NCBI GenBank assembly: GCA_949289005.1 | Contig: CASEMQ010000053.1 | Location: forward strand, 1-64,000 | Direction of reading: 5' to 3' | DNA length: 64,000 bases | From: an uncultured Lentisphaeraceae bacterium | GTDB lineage: Bacteria; Verrucomicrobiota; Kiritimatiellia; RFP12; DVOR01 | The notes under the pieces: model-generated | Told to the model about the DNA's origin: nothing | What the model saw: only the letters and a program-made list of their open reading frames with translations | Databases searched by the model: none | Made by a program: the position numbers and the translations under genes | Shown here: positions 34,880 through 44,894 of the stretch, in pieces | Layout of the letters: every line of letters starts with the position of its first letter | How positions within the stretch are numbered: position 1 is the stretch's first letter

Positions 34880-36559
34880 ATGGCCGACCCTACCCTCCAG
34901 CTCCCGCCCCTCCTCGAACTCGTCCGCGACAACGGCTTCCTCGACGATGCCCAAGCCCAGGAGCTCATCCGCCAGCACCTCGAAAGCGGCAAACCCTACA
35001 AACAGCTGATCCTCGACCAGGGCACCCTCTCCGAGGAAGACCTCCTCACCCTCATGGCCGGCAGCCAGGGCACCGACGTGGTCGACCTCTCGGGCATGGA
35101 GTTCGACGACACGCTCAAAAACCTCATCCCCGTCGCCAGCGTGCGCATACACTCCATCGTCCCCGTCGAGGCCGAGGCCGACCACGTCACCTTCGCCACG
35201 GCCGACCTCGTGGAGACCGATGTCATCGACGAGCTCACCTTCCTCCTCTCCAAGGAAATCCGTTTCGTCTTCGCCACCGAGGCGCAAATCAAGGCCGCCA
35301 TCGACGCCAACTTCGCCGCCGGCGACGCCTCCGACGCGCTCCTCGAGGAACTCCCCGCCGTGGACGACGCCACCGACGAGAAGGGCATCGAGAGCGCCGC
35401 CGCCTCGGCCCCCGTCATCCGCTTCGTCAATCTCGTCCTCTACCAAGCCATCACCGACCGCGCCTCCGACATCCACATCGAGCCCTTCGAGAAAGACTTC
35501 AAGATCCGCTATCGCGTGGACGGCGCGCTCTACGAGATGAACCCGCCGCCCCTCAGCATGGCCCTGCCCATCATCTCGCGCATCAAGGTGCTCTCCAACC
35601 TCAACATCGCCGAGCGCCGCGTCCCGCAAGACGGCCGCATCGCCCTCACCGTCGCCGGGCGCCAGGTCGACCTCCGCGTCTCCTGCCTGCCCACCGTCCA
35701 CGGCGAATCCGTGGTGCTCCGCGTTCTCGACCGCTCGGCCGTCTCCCTCGACCTGGAAAACATCGGCCTGCCCGAGGACATCTACGATGACATCACCCTT
35801 GACATCGAAAAGCCCAACGGCATCTTCATCGTCACCGGCCCCACCGGCTCCGGCAAGACCACCACGCTCTACTCCTGCCTTCGCGCCATCAACCAGGTCG
35901 ACGTCAAAATCCTCACCGCCGAGGAGCCTGTGGAATACGACATCGAAGGTCTCGTCCAGGTCCCCATCAACCCCCAGCAGGGCAACACCTTCGCCAAAGT
36001 GCTCCGCGCCTTCCTCCGTCAGGATCCCGACATCATCATGGTCGGCGAAATCCGCGACCTGGAGACCGCCGAAATCGCCGTCCAGGCCGCCCTCACCGGC
36101 CACTTCGTCTTCTCCACCCTGCACACCAACGACGCCGCCGGCGCCGTCACCCGCCTCGTGGACATGAACGTGGCCCCCTACCTCATCTCCTCCACCCTCC
36201 AAGCCGTCCTGGCCCAACGCCTCGTCCGCACCTGCTGCCAAAACTGCAAGACCTTCTACGACCCGGACGACGACGCGCTCCGCCGCCTCGGCCTCACCCG
36301 CGCCGACATCGGCACCCGCAAGTTCGCCTACGGCAAAGGCTGCAAAATCTGCAACGCCACCGGCTACAAAGGCCGAAAAGGCGTCTTCGAATACCTCCGC
36401 ATGTCCAACCCCATCCGCGACATGATCAACGCCCGCGAGCCCACCCTCGTCATCCGCGAGAAAGCCCGCGAACTCGGCATGCGCACCATGCGCGAGGACG
36501 CCATCCGCAACGTGCTCGACGCCTACACCACAGTCGATGAAGTCCTCCGCTACACCTGA
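34880..36559 (+). CDS. pilB: Second GspE/PilB-family ATPase
   Basis: A 559-residue ATPase resembling the first in domain order, with clearly different sequence: an N-terminal MshEN-like domain (LLELVRDNGFLDDAQAQELI), Walker A GPTGSGKTTTLY (~320), TAEEPVEYDIEGL, MVGEIRDLETAEIA, STLHTND, and CCQNCKTFY ... CKICNATGYKGRKG for zinc. The TAEEPVEYDIEG-VQVPIN segment is more PilB-like, so this may be the pilus extension ATPase and the first copy the secretion one; the split is inference. It begins 3 bp after pilT. The 3' end overlaps ybeY by 23 bp. Confidence 0.85.
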   Translation: MADPTLQLPPLLELVRDNGFLDDAQAQELIRQHLESGKPYKQLILDQGTLSEEDLLTLMAGSQGTDVVDLSGMEFDDTLKNLIPVASVRIHSIVPVEAEADHVTFATADLVETDVIDELTFLLSKEIRFVFATEAQIKAAIDANFAAGDASDALLEELPAVDDATDEKGIESAAASAPVIRFVNLVLYQAITDRASDIHIEPFEKDFKIRYRVDGALYEMNPPPLSMALPIISRIKVLSNLNIAERRVPQDGRIALTVAGRQVDLRVSCLPTVHGESVVLRVLDRSAVSLDLENIGLPEDIYDDITLDIEKPNGIFIVTGPTGSGKTTTLYSCLRAINQVDVKILTAEEPVEYDIEGLVQVPINPQQGNTFAKVLRAFLRQDPDIIMVGEIRDLETAEIAVQAALTGHFVFSTLHTNDAAGAVTRLVDMNVAPYLISSTLQAVLAQRLVRTCCQNCKTFYDPDDDALRRLGLTRADIGTRKFAYGKGCKICNATGYKGRKGVFEYLRMSNPIRDMINAREPTLVIREKARELGMRTMREDAIRNVLDAYTTVDEVLRYT

Positions 36560-37082
36560 TCACGCCCCGGCCGGCGAAGCGCCCCAAGGCGGCGGCCTCC
36601 CCGGCGAGACCGCCGTCTCCCTCCACATCCCCGTCGGCCTTGCGCTCCCGCCGGATCTTCCTCGCGCCCGGCTCCTGCACGCCGCGCGGGCCTGCGTCCG
36701 CGCCGCCCAACGCTTCGCCCCGCCCGCGACGCCTTGGCGCGAGGTCGTCATCCACCTCACCGGAGACACCGCCAACCAAGCCATCAACAAACGCATCCTC
36801 GGCCACGACTACCCCACCGACGTCATCACCCAAGCCTACGAGCCTTTTCCCTTCGAGCCCCCCGGCCTCACCGCCGAACTCCACGTGAACGTCGAGCAGG
36901 CCCGTCGCGCCGCCAAGGCGCTCCGCCGCCTCACCTGGGCCCAAGAACTCCTCCTCTACATCGCCCACGGCTGCGACCACCTCACCGGCGCCGACGACGC
37001 CACCCCCGCCCAACGCCAAGCCATGCGCCGCCGCGACCTCCGCTGGATGCGCGCCGCCCTCAAAACCGCCGACCGCCCCTAA
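36537..37082 (+). CDS. ybeY: YbeY-like rRNA maturation endoribonuclease
   Basis: A 181-residue metal-dependent ribonuclease-like protein. NKRILGHDYPTDVITQAY and ELHVNVEQA match the YbeY core. The metal site reads HGCDHLTGADD, where the standard form is HGxxHLxGxDH, so the third ligand His is replaced by Asp. That change may keep metal binding but is worth noting. The first ~40 residues are Pro/Gly/Ala-rich with no conservation; later starts are possible. It overlaps the end of pilB. Confidence 0.75.
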   Translation: MKSSATPDHAPAGEAPQGGGLPGETAVSLHIPVGLALPPDLPRARLLHAARACVRAAQRFAPPATPWREVVIHLTGDTANQAINKRILGHDYPTDVITQAYEPFPFEPPGLTAELHVNVEQARRAAKALRRLTWAQELLLYIAHGCDHLTGADDATPAQRQAMRRRDLRWMRAALKTADRP

Positions 37083-37170
37083 GCCTGCCGCCTCCCCGCC
37101 GGCGGGCGCCCAACCCGCGAAGTTGCGTTTCGATCGCGGGTGCGGATCGTGCCCCGCTTGCCCGGGAAAA

Positions 37171-37210
37171 GGCACGCGTTCTCGGCAGACCCATCCGCCG
37201 AGAACGTGCC
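37171..37210. terminator. Hairpin between convergent ybeY and PH-domain gene
   Basis: GGCACGCGTTCTCGGC and GCCGAGAACGTGCC pair with one bulged base around a ~10-base loop. It lies in a 144-bp gap between convergent genes and lacks a U-tract. Confidence 0.45.
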
Positions 37211-37226
37211 GGGTGCGGCCAAAGCC

Positions 37227-37607
37227 TCAGCCCAAAACGTGTTTGGCCAAAAGCCGCTGCACGGCGTAGACGTCCACCGAACGGTTGAACGTCTTGGAAA
37301 TCGTCGGCTCAAGCGACGACGACACCCAGATTTTCAGTTCCGCGTCCAGGTCGAAATGCCCCGCCGTCTCCAGGCTGAACCGCGAGATGGACTTGTAGGG
37401 CAGCGAAAGCATCTCCACCTTCTTCCCCGTCAGCCCCTGCTTGTCCACCAAAATCAGCCGCTTGTTGGTGAAGATATACACATCGCGCACCAACTTGAAG
37501 CCGGCCTCGATCTGCTCATCCTCCAACAGCAACTTCCCGTAATCCTTGCGCAACGCCTCCGCGTCCGCCTCGCCGGCATTGCCCATCAACGCGCCAATCA
37601 AACCCAT
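37227..37607 (-). CDS. Bacterial PH-domain protein
   Basis: A 126-residue cytoplasmic protein of the bPH/PF08000-like family. It has EDEQIEAGFKLVRDVYIFTNKR, then SLPYKSISRFSLETAGHFD and ELKIWVSS, the standard seven-strand plus C-terminal helix pattern. Function in bacteria is poorly known. An AAAGGAG site lies 6 bp before the ATG. It is convergent with ybeY and not part of an evident operon. Confidence 0.8.
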   Translation of the reverse strand: MGLIGALMGNAGEADAEALRKDYGKLLLEDEQIEAGFKLVRDVYIFTNKRLILVDKQGLTGKKVEMLSLPYKSISRFSLETAGHFDLDAELKIWVSSSLEPTISKTFNRSVDVYAVQRLLAKHVLG

Positions 37608-37729
37608 CTTCGGCTCCTTTCGTTCACCGGGCTCCCGCCCGCCATACGACCTTGAAAGACCAAGCCATTATACACCAAGCCCCCAACCCACGGCAACCGC
37701 CTTCCAATCACGGGTCGGCGTCGCCGGCC

Positions 37730-40660
37730 TTATTCCACGCGGACGCGGTAGAAGCCTTGGGTGCCCGCGAGCGGCACGCGCCAGCGGCGACTGTCCGCCG
37801 AGGGTGCCTCCGTGGCCGTCGCCTCGACCTCCGCGAAAGGCGCATCGAACGAAGCCGCCGAGAGGAGGCGCGGCGCGGCGGACGCCTTGAAAGTCGCGCC
37901 CGCCACGCGCACCGTCAGCCAAAGCCCCTCCGCGTCCATCGTTATTCCCGCGATCTCAAGCATGCCCCCCTCCACGCGAAGCGCCTGCACGCCATCGGCC
38001 GAAGGCGCGCCCGTGGCCGTCACCCGCACGCCATCGAAAAGGCGCACACGCTCCGCCGCCTCCGCCGAAACGAAGCGATAGCCCGCGACCGTCGGCCCCG
38101 GCGCGGGCAGGGCCGCCGCCACCTCCGCGGCCTCCGCGCCCGACAACGCCGCGTCGCCGCCCCACAGCGAAAAGTCCCGCGCACCGCCGCCCGAGACCCA
38201 CAAGTCTCCCGCCGTCCAAGGGAAGTCCGCGCCCGGCAGGACGCGCAGGGTCATCGCCAAGCCGTCGAGCGCGGGCGCCGTGCCCAATGCCGCGCCGTTA
38301 CGATTGCCCACGAGCGGCTGGGTGGCGTGGCCGCCCGGGCCGGAGACCTCGCCGCCCAGCCATGCGAGCGTCAACCCGCGGAGCGTCACGGCGTCCGTCG
38401 CGCCGTAGGCGAGGTTGGCGATGGCGCCCGCCGCGGCGCGATGGTTCCCCAGGCGGCTGCGCACCGCCGCGCCGGGCCGCAGGGTGAGGGCGCAATCCTC
38501 GATGACGATGCGCCCGGTCGCAGGCTCCCAGTTGCACTGGCCCACGAGCAGGCCCACGTCGCCATTGGCCGTGCCCATCGTCACATCGGCGCCCAGCGAG
38601 TCCGCGCCGTGGGCTTGGACGAGCCCCGCGGCATCGATGCGGCAGCCCGTGAGCGTCACCGTGCCCCGCGCCGCCCAGACGCCCGCGGCGAGGGCGCCGA
38701 CCTCGTGCTGGCCGCGGATTTCGGAGCCTGGGCGCAAGCGCAGGGAGACGCGCGCGATGTGCGCGCCGTCGCCCAACATGATGGCCAGGAGCGCGGCGGA
38801 GCCGCCCGCCTGCCCCGCGCCCCGCGCGGAGAGCCGCAGATCGTTGCCTTGGCCGGTGCCGACGTCGAACTTCCGGTCGCGACGGCTGACGATGCGCCCC
38901 GCAAAGTCGATGTTCAGGTCGCGCACCGTGCCGGTAAGCGTGCGGAAGAGGGCGGCATCGTCGTAGGAGACGATCCAGACATCCGCGGGGAAGACAAGCG
39001 TGTGGCCCGCGCCGTCGAGCGTGCCGGCGAAGGCATCGATGGGCGCGGGGTCGTGGGCGAAGACGATGTCGGCGGCGAGGCGGACGTCATGCCCCGGGTT
39101 GTCCTGGAACCAAAACCAATCCTCCTCGCTGTCGAGCAGATAGAAGCCATCCTCCGCGCACGGCGGCGTGGGCCACGCCCAGGCCTTGCGCGGCCAAATG
39201 ACCTGCGCCTGGTGGCGGCCGAGGCTCTGCGGATGCGTCCAATCCGCGTCGGAGAAGTAGCCCCAGCTCATGACGCCGCCCGCGCCCCAATCAAGGCACT
39301 GGCGCACCTTGCCGCGATAGGTGGTGGGGCCGGTGAAGGTCTGGAGCACGCCGGTGTTGGGAAAGACCGCCGCGTCGCAGTCAAAACCCGTGTAGCCGGG
39401 GAAGCCGACGACAGAGCCCCAGCCCGGCTGCGACCACTTGGCGCGGTCGTTGCCGTAGATGGCCTGCCCCACGTGCAGGTGCCGCGCGGGCACGCCCATG
39501 GCCGTGAGCGCGCGGAAATCGTTGTCCATCAGCGTGTAGGGTGAATTGAGGTAACCGTCGTAGGCCATGATGTTCGCGTAATCGAGCGAGGCGAAGGCCG
39601 CTGCCTTGGGCGGAAGGTAGCTCGCGTTCACGGCGGCGGAGAGTTCCCAGCCCTTGCCCTTGGCGGCGAAGGCATCCTTCAGCGCCGCCAGCGTGCGCGC
39701 GAAGTTCGCGTGGCGCGCGGTCGTGTCGCAGTATTCCCAGTCCACGTCCAGCCCGTCCGCGCCCAACTCCTCCAAGAGCGCGACGGCGGAGGCCACGAAG
39801 GCCGCGCGGTTGCCGTCGGCCATCGCGTCGTTGGTGGCGTCGCCCTTGTGCGGATTGCCGTTGGTGACGACCTTGATGCGAAGGTTCGGGTTGTGGCGGT
39901 CGCGCAACGCCTTGAGGCGCGCGAAGGCCGCGCGATAGGCGGCGTTGGCGTTGAGCGCGGTCGCCGAGACCGTGCAGGTGGCGTCGCCATTGCCGATGAC
40001 GTAGAGATCCGTGAGCGTGGGGAGTCGTTGCGCGGCCTCGCGCTCCCAAATGCCCAACACATCCGCCTTCGCATAGGCGCCGATACGGTCGCGGAAGGGA
40101 TAAACACGATTGGCGAACGGCTTCGGGTCCACAATCTCCGCAAGCGGGATGATGCCATCGTCCATCGTCAAATCGCCCGCCACCGTCGCCTCGATGGATG
40201 CCTCCGGCGAGATACCCTCGTCCACGCAGACCGTCACCCAAATGGAATCCCCCGCCCGCGGGCGCGCCCACGCCTCCTCCGCGTCCGCCCCCGTCGCGAA
40301 GTCCACGGTGAAACACCCATCGCCGTCCGGGTCCAGCCCCGCGCCGCCCACGTAGCAGAGGCTGTTGCTGCCCGTCAGCGTCGGCGTGCCCAGGTGCCCC
40401 ACCGCGAAACCATCCTTCGTCGCCGGCTGGCGGAAGACCCGCACCCGATCGATGTCCGCCGCCGTGCACCCCGCCAGGCGGAATGCCACGCGGAACGACC
40501 GCAAATAGCCCCCCGGCACGTTCCGTATACCCAAAATCGCCTCGTCGCCCGCCCCGCGCGTCAGCCACGGGCGGTCGCGCACCACCGTCGCGCCCAACGC
40601 CGTCCCCGCCGCCCAAGCCATCGCCAAGGCCAGTGCCATCAATACGTTCATCGCTCTCAT
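37730..40660 (-). CDS. Large secreted protein with GH18 (chitinase-like) domain
   Basis: A 976-residue exported protein from the ATG at 40660 (a second ATG lies at 40651); MNVLMALALAMAWAAGTALG is the signal peptide. Residues ~20-160 are a beta-rich module. Residues ~170-480 form a GH18 TIM barrel with the catalytic DGLDVDWEY (DxxDxDxE) near residue 290 and GGVMSWGYFSDAD near its end. The rest is beta-rich with GLTLxGxG-like repeats (LDGAGHTLVFPADVW, VTLTGCRIDAAG, IVIEDCALTL) suggestive of a right-handed beta-helix, ending with QGFYRVRVE. The acidic Glu is intact, so hydrolase activity on chitin or an N-glycan is plausible. The beta-helix may bind polysaccharide. Confidence 0.7.
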   Translation of the reverse strand: MRAMNVLMALALAMAWAAGTALGATVVRDRPWLTRGAGDEAILGIRNVPGGYLRSFRVAFRLAGCTAADIDRVRVFRQPATKDGFAVGHLGTPTLTGSNSLCYVGGAGLDPDGDGCFTVDFATGADAEEAWARPRAGDSIWVTVCVDEGISPEASIEATVAGDLTMDDGIIPLAEIVDPKPFANRVYPFRDRIGAYAKADVLGIWEREAAQRLPTLTDLYVIGNGDATCTVSATALNANAAYRAAFARLKALRDRHNPNLRIKVVTNGNPHKGDATNDAMADGNRAAFVASAVALLEELGADGLDVDWEYCDTTARHANFARTLAALKDAFAAKGKGWELSAAVNASYLPPKAAAFASLDYANIMAYDGYLNSPYTLMDNDFRALTAMGVPARHLHVGQAIYGNDRAKWSQPGWGSVVGFPGYTGFDCDAAVFPNTGVLQTFTGPTTYRGKVRQCLDWGAGGVMSWGYFSDADWTHPQSLGRHQAQVIWPRKAWAWPTPPCAEDGFYLLDSEEDWFWFQDNPGHDVRLAADIVFAHDPAPIDAFAGTLDGAGHTLVFPADVWIVSYDDAALFRTLTGTVRDLNIDFAGRIVSRRDRKFDVGTGQGNDLRLSARGAGQAGGSAALLAIMLGDGAHIARVSLRLRPGSEIRGQHEVGALAAGVWAARGTVTLTGCRIDAAGLVQAHGADSLGADVTMGTANGDVGLLVGQCNWEPATGRIVIEDCALTLRPGAAVRSRLGNHRAAAGAIANLAYGATDAVTLRGLTLAWLGGEVSGPGGHATQPLVGNRNGAALGTAPALDGLAMTLRVLPGADFPWTAGDLWVSGGGARDFSLWGGDAALSGAEAAEVAAALPAPGPTVAGYRFVSAEAAERVRLFDGVRVTATGAPSADGVQALRVEGGMLEIAGITMDAEGLWLTVRVAGATFKASAAPRLLSAASFDAPFAEVEATATEAPSADSRRWRVPLAGTQGFYRVRVE

Positions 40661-40722
40661 CCGCGCCACCCTAACACATCCCGCGCCAAAACGCAAAACA
40701 CGCTCGCGCGGCAAGACAAGAA

Positions 40723-40750
40723 GGCGCCCCGTGCATTCGCGCGGGGCGCC
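40723..40750 (-). terminator. Terminator downstream of groEL
   Basis: GGCGCCCC and GGGGCGCC form an 8-bp GC stem. The T run is stronger on the plus strand (six Ts); on the minus strand groEL transcript the tail is TTCTTGTCTT. It may act in both directions. Confidence 0.6.
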
Positions 40751-40776
40751 TTTTTTATAGGCAATCGCCGAAACGA

Positions 40777-42411
40777 TTACATCATGCCGCCCATGCCGCC
40801 ATCGGGCATCGCCGGGGCGGGCGTCTTGGGCTCGGGGATCTCGGTGACCATGCACTCGGTGGTGAGCAGGAGGCCGGCGATCGAGGCGGCGTTCTGCAAC
40901 GCGGTGCGGGTGACCTTGGCAGGGTCGAGGATGCCGGCCTTCACCAGGTCGACGAAGGCGCCGGTGGCGACGTCGTAACCCACGTTGCCCTTCTCGCCCT
41001 TGACCTTCTCGACGATGAGCGCGGCCTCGAGGCCGGCGTTGGCGACGAGCTGGCGCAGGGGCGCCTCCATCGCGCGGCCGAGGATCTCGGCGCCGATCTT
41101 CTCGTCGCCCGAGAGCTCCGCGGCGCACTTCTCGACGGCCTTCTGGCAGCGGACGAGGGCGACGCCGCCGCCGGCGACGATACCTTCCTCGACGGCCGCG
41201 CGGGTGGCGTGGAGGGCGTCGTCGACGCGATCCTTCTTCTCCTTCATGGCGGCCTCGGTCTGGGCGCCGACCTTGATGACGGCCACGCCGCCGGCGAGTT
41301 TGGCCAGGCGCTCCTGGAGTTTCTCGCGGTCGTAGTCTGAGGTGGTGGTCTCGATCTGGTGCTTGATCTCGCCCACGCGCGCCTGGATGTCGGAGCTCTT
41401 GCCGGCGCCTTCGACGATGGTGGTGTTCTCCTTGTCGACGGTGACGCGCTTGGCCTTGCCGAGCTGGTCAACGGTGACGTTCTCGAGCTTGATGCCGAGA
41501 TCCTCGGAGATGACCTGGCCGCCGGTGAGGATGGCGATGTCCTTGAGCATCTCTTTGCGGCGGTCGCCGAAGCCGGGGGCCTTGACGGCGCAGATCTGGA
41601 GCGTGCCGCGCAGCTTGTTCACCACCAAGGTGGCCAGCGCCTCGCCCTCGACGTCCTCGGCGATGATCAGGAGGGGCTTGCCGCTCTTGGCCACGCCCTG
41701 GAGCAGGGGGAGCATGTCGTTGAGGTTGGAAATCTTCTTCTCGTAGATGAGCACGTAGGGATTGTCCAACACGCACTCCATGCTCTCGGCGGCGGTGACG
41801 AAGTAGGGGCTCAGATAGCCCTTGTCGAACTGCATGCCCTCGACGACGTCGCTGGTGGTCTCGGTGGTCTTGCCGTCCTCGACGGTGATGGTGCCATCCT
41901 TGCCCACTTTGTCCATCGCGTCGGCGATGATGGCGCCGATTTCGGTGTCGCCGTTGGCGGAGACGGTGGCCACCTGGGCGATCTCGTCGCTGGTGGAGAC
42001 CTTCTTGGCCAGCTTGGCGATGGCCTCGGTGGCGGCGGCGGCGGCCTTGTCGATGCCGCGCTTGATGGCCTGCGGGTTGGCGCCGGCGGTCACGTTCTTC
42101 AGGCCCTCGCGGTAGATGGCCTCGCCCAGGATGGTGGCGGTGGTGGTGCCGTCGCCGGCCACGTCGTTGGTCTTGGAGGCCACCTCGCGCACCATCTGCG
42201 CGCCCATGTTCTCGAAGGGATCGGGCAGCTCAATCTCCTTGGCCACGGTCACGCCGTCCTTGGTGATCTGCGGGGAGCCGAACTTCTTGTCGATGATGAC
42301 GTTGCGCCCGGAGGGGCCGAGCGTGGTGGCGACGGCCTTGGCCAATTTGCCCACGCCGGCCAGGATGGCCTGGCGCGCGTCGCCTTCATACTTCATTTGC
42401 TTAGCAGCCAT
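40777..42411 (-). CDS. groL: Chaperonin GroEL (60 kDa)
   Basis: A 544-residue chaperonin subunit with the typical N-terminus ([19 protein letters not shown]), the [13 protein letters not shown] motif (~86-95), [16 protein letters not shown] and a GGMGGMM tail. It folds substrate proteins with GroES in the cytoplasm. AAAGGA precedes the ATG. Order on the strand is dnaK, groES, groEL. No CIRCE inverted repeat was seen between dnaK and groES. Confidence 0.97.
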   Translation of the reverse strand: MAAKQMKYEGDARQAILAGVGKLAKAVATTLGPSGRNVIIDKKFGSPQITKDGVTVAKEIELPDPFENMGAQMVREVASKTNDVAGDGTTTATILGEAIYREGLKNVTAGANPQAIKRGIDKAAAAATEAIAKLAKKVSTSDEIAQVATVSANGDTEIGAIIADAMDKVGKDGTITVEDGKTTETTSDVVEGMQFDKGYLSPYFVTAAESMECVLDNPYVLIYEKKISNLNDMLPLLQGVAKSGKPLLIIAEDVEGEALATLVVNKLRGTLQICAVKAPGFGDRRKEMLKDIAILTGGQVISEDLGIKLENVTVDQLGKAKRVTVDKENTTIVEGAGKSSDIQARVGEIKHQIETTTSDYDREKLQERLAKLAGGVAVIKVGAQTEAAMKEKKDRVDDALHATRAAVEEGIVAGGGVALVRCQKAVEKCAAELSGDEKIGAEILGRAMEAPLRQLVANAGLEAALIVEKVKGEKGNVGYDVATGAFVDLVKAGILDPAKVTRTALQNAASIAGLLLTTECMVTEIPEPKTPAPAMPDGGMGGMM

Positions 42412-42436
42412 TTTCGTAAATCCTTTCTTTCAATGC

Positions 42437-42733
42437 TTAGCCGAGAATGCCGAGGAGATCCTCGGAGCGGACGATTTGGTAGACCTCGTCGTCCAGCTTG
42501 ATTTCGGTGCCGCCGTACTTCGGCAGGAGCACGGTGTCGCCGGGCTTGACGTCAAAGGGCACTTCCTTGCCGTCTTTGTCGCGCTTGATGCCCACCGCGA
42601 CGACGGTGCCTTCCATCGGCTTTTCCTTGGCGGTGTCGGGGATGATGATGCCGCCGCGGGTCACTTCCTTCTCTTCCTTGGGCAGAACGAGCACACGGTC
42701 GCCCAACGGACGGATTGCAGGTTTCTTGGACAT
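42437..42733 (-). CDS. groS: Co-chaperonin GroES
   Basis: A 98-residue cap subunit of Gro[22 protein letters not shown] at the start, [13 protein letters not shown] (mobile loop) and [19 protein letters not shown] are diagnostic. A purine-rich AAAGGAAGAG site precedes the ATG. It is 25 bp from groEL, so they are cotranscribed. Confidence 0.97.
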   Translation of the reverse strand: MSKKPAIRPLGDRVLVLPKEEKEVTRGGIIIPDTAKEKPMEGTVVAVGIKRDKDGKEVPFDVKPGDTVLLPKYGGTEIKLDDEVYQIVRSEDLLGILG

Positions 42734-42774
42734 GGTTTGTCTCTTCCTTTCTTAAAGGGTTGGTCTGAAAATCC

Positions 42775-42817
42775 CGGCGGGCGGCAATGGGGGGCGAGCC
42801 CCCTCCCCCGCCCGCCG
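42775..42817 (-). terminator. GC-rich hairpin between dnaK and groES
   Basis: CGGCGGGC pairs with GCCCGCCG around an inner GGGGGC/GCCCCC helix, followed on the minus strand by ATTTTC. It could reduce read-through from dnaK into groES-groEL or stabilise the processed dnaK mRNA. No separate groES promoter or CIRCE element is visible in the remaining 40 bp. Confidence 0.5.
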
Positions 42818-42823
42818 CGGGGG

Positions 42824-44719
42824 TCAGTTCATTTTGAAGTCCGCGTCGACCACGTTGTCGTCGGGCTTCTTCGCGTCGCCCGCGTTGGACTGGGCGCCCG
42901 CGTCGCCGCCGGGGGCCGCGCCCGCGCCGGGCTGTTGGTACATCGAGGCGCCCGCGCCCTGGAGGATCTGCATGAGGGCGTCTTGCTTGGCCTTGATGGC
43001 CGCGTCGTCGGTACCCTTCAGCGCCTCCTTCAGCTCGTTGGTGGCGGTCTCCACCTTCGTCTTCACGTCGGCGGGGAGTTTGTCGCCGTTTTCCTTGAGA
43101 AGCTTTTCGGCCTGGTAGGCCATCTGCTCGGCCTGGTTGCGGTTTTCGACGGCGGCCTTGCGCGCCTCGTCTTCCTTGGCGTAGCGCTCGGCGTCCTGGC
43201 GCATCCGCTCGATCTCGTCCTTGGAGAGGCCGGAGGAGGCGGTGATGGTGATCTTCTGCTCCTTGCCGGTGCCCTTGTCCTTGGCCGTCACGTTCAGGAT
43301 GCCGTTCGGGTCGATGTCGAAGGTCACCTCGATTTGCGGCACGCCGCGCGGGGCCGGCGGGATGCCGTCCAGGTTGAAGCGGCCGAGCAGCTTGTTGTCC
43401 GCCGCCATCTTGCGCTCGCCCTGGTAGATCTTGATTTCCACACCGGGCTGGTTGTCCGCAGCCGTCGAGAAAATCTCGCTCTTCTTGCAGGGGATGGTCG
43501 TGTTGCGGTCGATGAGCGGGGTGGCCACGCCGCCGAGCGTCTCGATCGAGAGAGTGAGCGGGGTCACGTCCAGCAACAGCACGTCCTTCACGTCGCCCTT
43601 GAGGATGCCGCCCTGGATGGCCGCGCCCATGGCCACGACCTCGTCGGGGTTCACGCCCTTGTGGGGCTCTTTGCCGAAGATTTCCTTGGCCTTCTCCTGC
43701 AGGCGCGGCATACGGGTCTGGCCGCCCACGAGCACCACTTCGTCCACCGAGGAGATGCCCGCGTCTTCCATGCACTTGCGGCACGGCCCAACCGTGCGCT
43801 CCACCAGGCTATCGGCCAACTGCTCCAGCTTGGCGCGGCTCAGCTGCATGTTCAGGTGCTTGGGGCCGGTGGCGTCCATCGTGATGAAGGGCAGGTTGAT
43901 GTCGCTCGTCTGCGCGCTGGAGAGTTCGATTTTCGCCTTCTCCGCGGCTTCCTTCACGCGCTGGATGGCCTGCGTGTCCTTGCTCAGGTCGATGCCGGTC
44001 TGGTTCTTGAACTCGGCGAAGAGCCAGTTCATGATCGCCTGGTCCACGTCGTCGCCGCCCAGCATCGTGTCGCCGTTCGTCGCCTTCACCTCGAAGACGC
44101 CGTCGCCGATGTCCAGCACCGAGATGTCGAACGTGCCGCCGCCGAAGTCGTAGACCGCGATCTTCTCGTCCTTCTTCTTGTCCAGGCCATACGCCAACGA
44201 GGCCGCCGTCGGCTCGTTGATGATGCGCAGCACCTCCAGGCCGGCGATTTTGCCGGCGTCCTTCGTGGCCTGGCGCTGCGAATCGTTGAAGTACGCCGGC
44301 ACCGTGATGATCGCCTGCGTCACGGGCTCGCCCAGGCGCATCTCCGCGTCCGCCTTCAGCTTCGCCAAAATCATGGCCGAAATCTCAGGCGGGGAGAAGG
44401 TCTTGTCGCCCACTTTCACCGCCGCGTCGCCGTTCGCCGCGCGGACGACCTCATACGGCACCATCGCGATTTCCTTCTGCATCTCATCGAACTTGCGCCC
44501 CATGAAACGCTTGATGGAGTAAATCGTGCCCTTCGGGTTCATCACGGCCTGGCGCTTCGCGGGAAGCCCCACCAAACGCTCGCCGTTCGCCGTGAACGCC
44601 ACGATGGAAGGCGTCGTGCGCTGGCCCTCCGCGTTTTCCAACACGCGAGCCTCGCCGCCCTCCATCACGGCCATGCACGAATTCGTCGTGCCCAAGTCAA
44701 TGCCAAGAATCTTGCTCAT
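42824..44719 (-). CDS. dnaK: Chaperone DnaK (Hsp70)
   Basis: A 631-residue Hsp70. The ATG at 44719 gives the canonical [18 protein letters not shown] and follows GGAAAGGAA. Diagnostic motifs: [30 protein letters not shown], and a Gln/Gly/Ala-rich tail ending [10 protein letters not shown]. It assists folding and refolding with DnaJ/GrpE, which are not in this window. Expression appears to start from a sigma-54-type promoter rather than a heat-shock or CIRCE-controlled one. It is divergent from lepA. Confidence 0.97.
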   Translation of the reverse strand: MSKILGIDLGTTNSCMAVMEGGEARVLENAEGQRTTPSIVAFTANGERLVGLPAKRQAVMNPKGTIYSIKRFMGRKFDEMQKEIAMVPYEVVRAANGDAAVKVGDKTFSPPEISAMILAKLKADAEMRLGEPVTQAIITVPAYFNDSQRQATKDAGKIAGLEVLRIINEPTAASLAYGLDKKKDEKIAVYDFGGGTFDISVLDIGDGVFEVKATNGDTMLGGDDVDQAIMNWLFAEFKNQTGIDLSKDTQAIQRVKEAAEKAKIELSSAQTSDINLPFITMDATGPKHLNMQLSRAKLEQLADSLVERTVGPCRKCMEDAGISSVDEVVLVGGQTRMPRLQEKAKEIFGKEPHKGVNPDEVVAMGAAIQGGILKGDVKDVLLLDVTPLTLSIETLGGVATPLIDRNTTIPCKKSEIFSTAADNQPGVEIKIYQGERKMAADNKLLGRFNLDGIPPAPRGVPQIEVTFDIDPNGILNVTAKDKGTGKEQKITITASSGLSKDEIERMRQDAERYAKEDEARKAAVENRNQAEQMAYQAEKLLKENGDKLPADVKTKVETATNELKEALKGTDDAAIKAKQDALMQILQGAGASMYQQPGAGAAPGGDAGAQSNAGDAKKPDDNVVDADFKMN

Positions 44720-44771
44720 AACAAGTCGTTCCTTTCCAGGCGGGGTCACCGCCACTGTTCACGCCATCTTT

Positions 44772-44787
44772 TGCAAGTCCCGTGCCA
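44772..44787 (-). promoter_or_regulatory. Sigma-54 promoter for dnaK
   Basis: On the minus strand TGGCACGGGACTTGCA fits the -24/-12 consensus exactly (GG, 10 bases, GC). Transcription would begin near 44761, leaving a ~42-base leader with the dnaK ribosome-binding site. The spacing supports a real promoter. Confidence 0.7.
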
Positions 44788-44831
44788 AACGCGCCGACCC
44801 GCCCGCAAATCGCCCCTTCCCCGCCCCACCC

Positions 44832-44869
44832 TGCCAACACCGTGCCATCACCCTGCCAACACCGTGCCA
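44832..44869 (-). promoter_or_regulatory. Two more sigma-54-like sites in 22-bp tandem
   Basis: TGGCACGGTGTTGGCA occurs twice on the minus strand (44832-44847 and 44854-44869), 22 bp apart. Both keep GG-N10-GC but have TGGCA in place of TTGCA at -12. They could be weaker promoters or holoenzyme-loading decoys. Confidence 0.5.
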
Positions 44870-44894
44870 CCCCACCCTGCGCCCCGGGGCGCGA

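Noticed and set aside
40661..41128. An N-terminal extension of the GH18 protein into the groEL end
   Set aside because: The sequence is Arg/Gly/Pro-rich shadow of groEL. The signal peptide begins at 40660.
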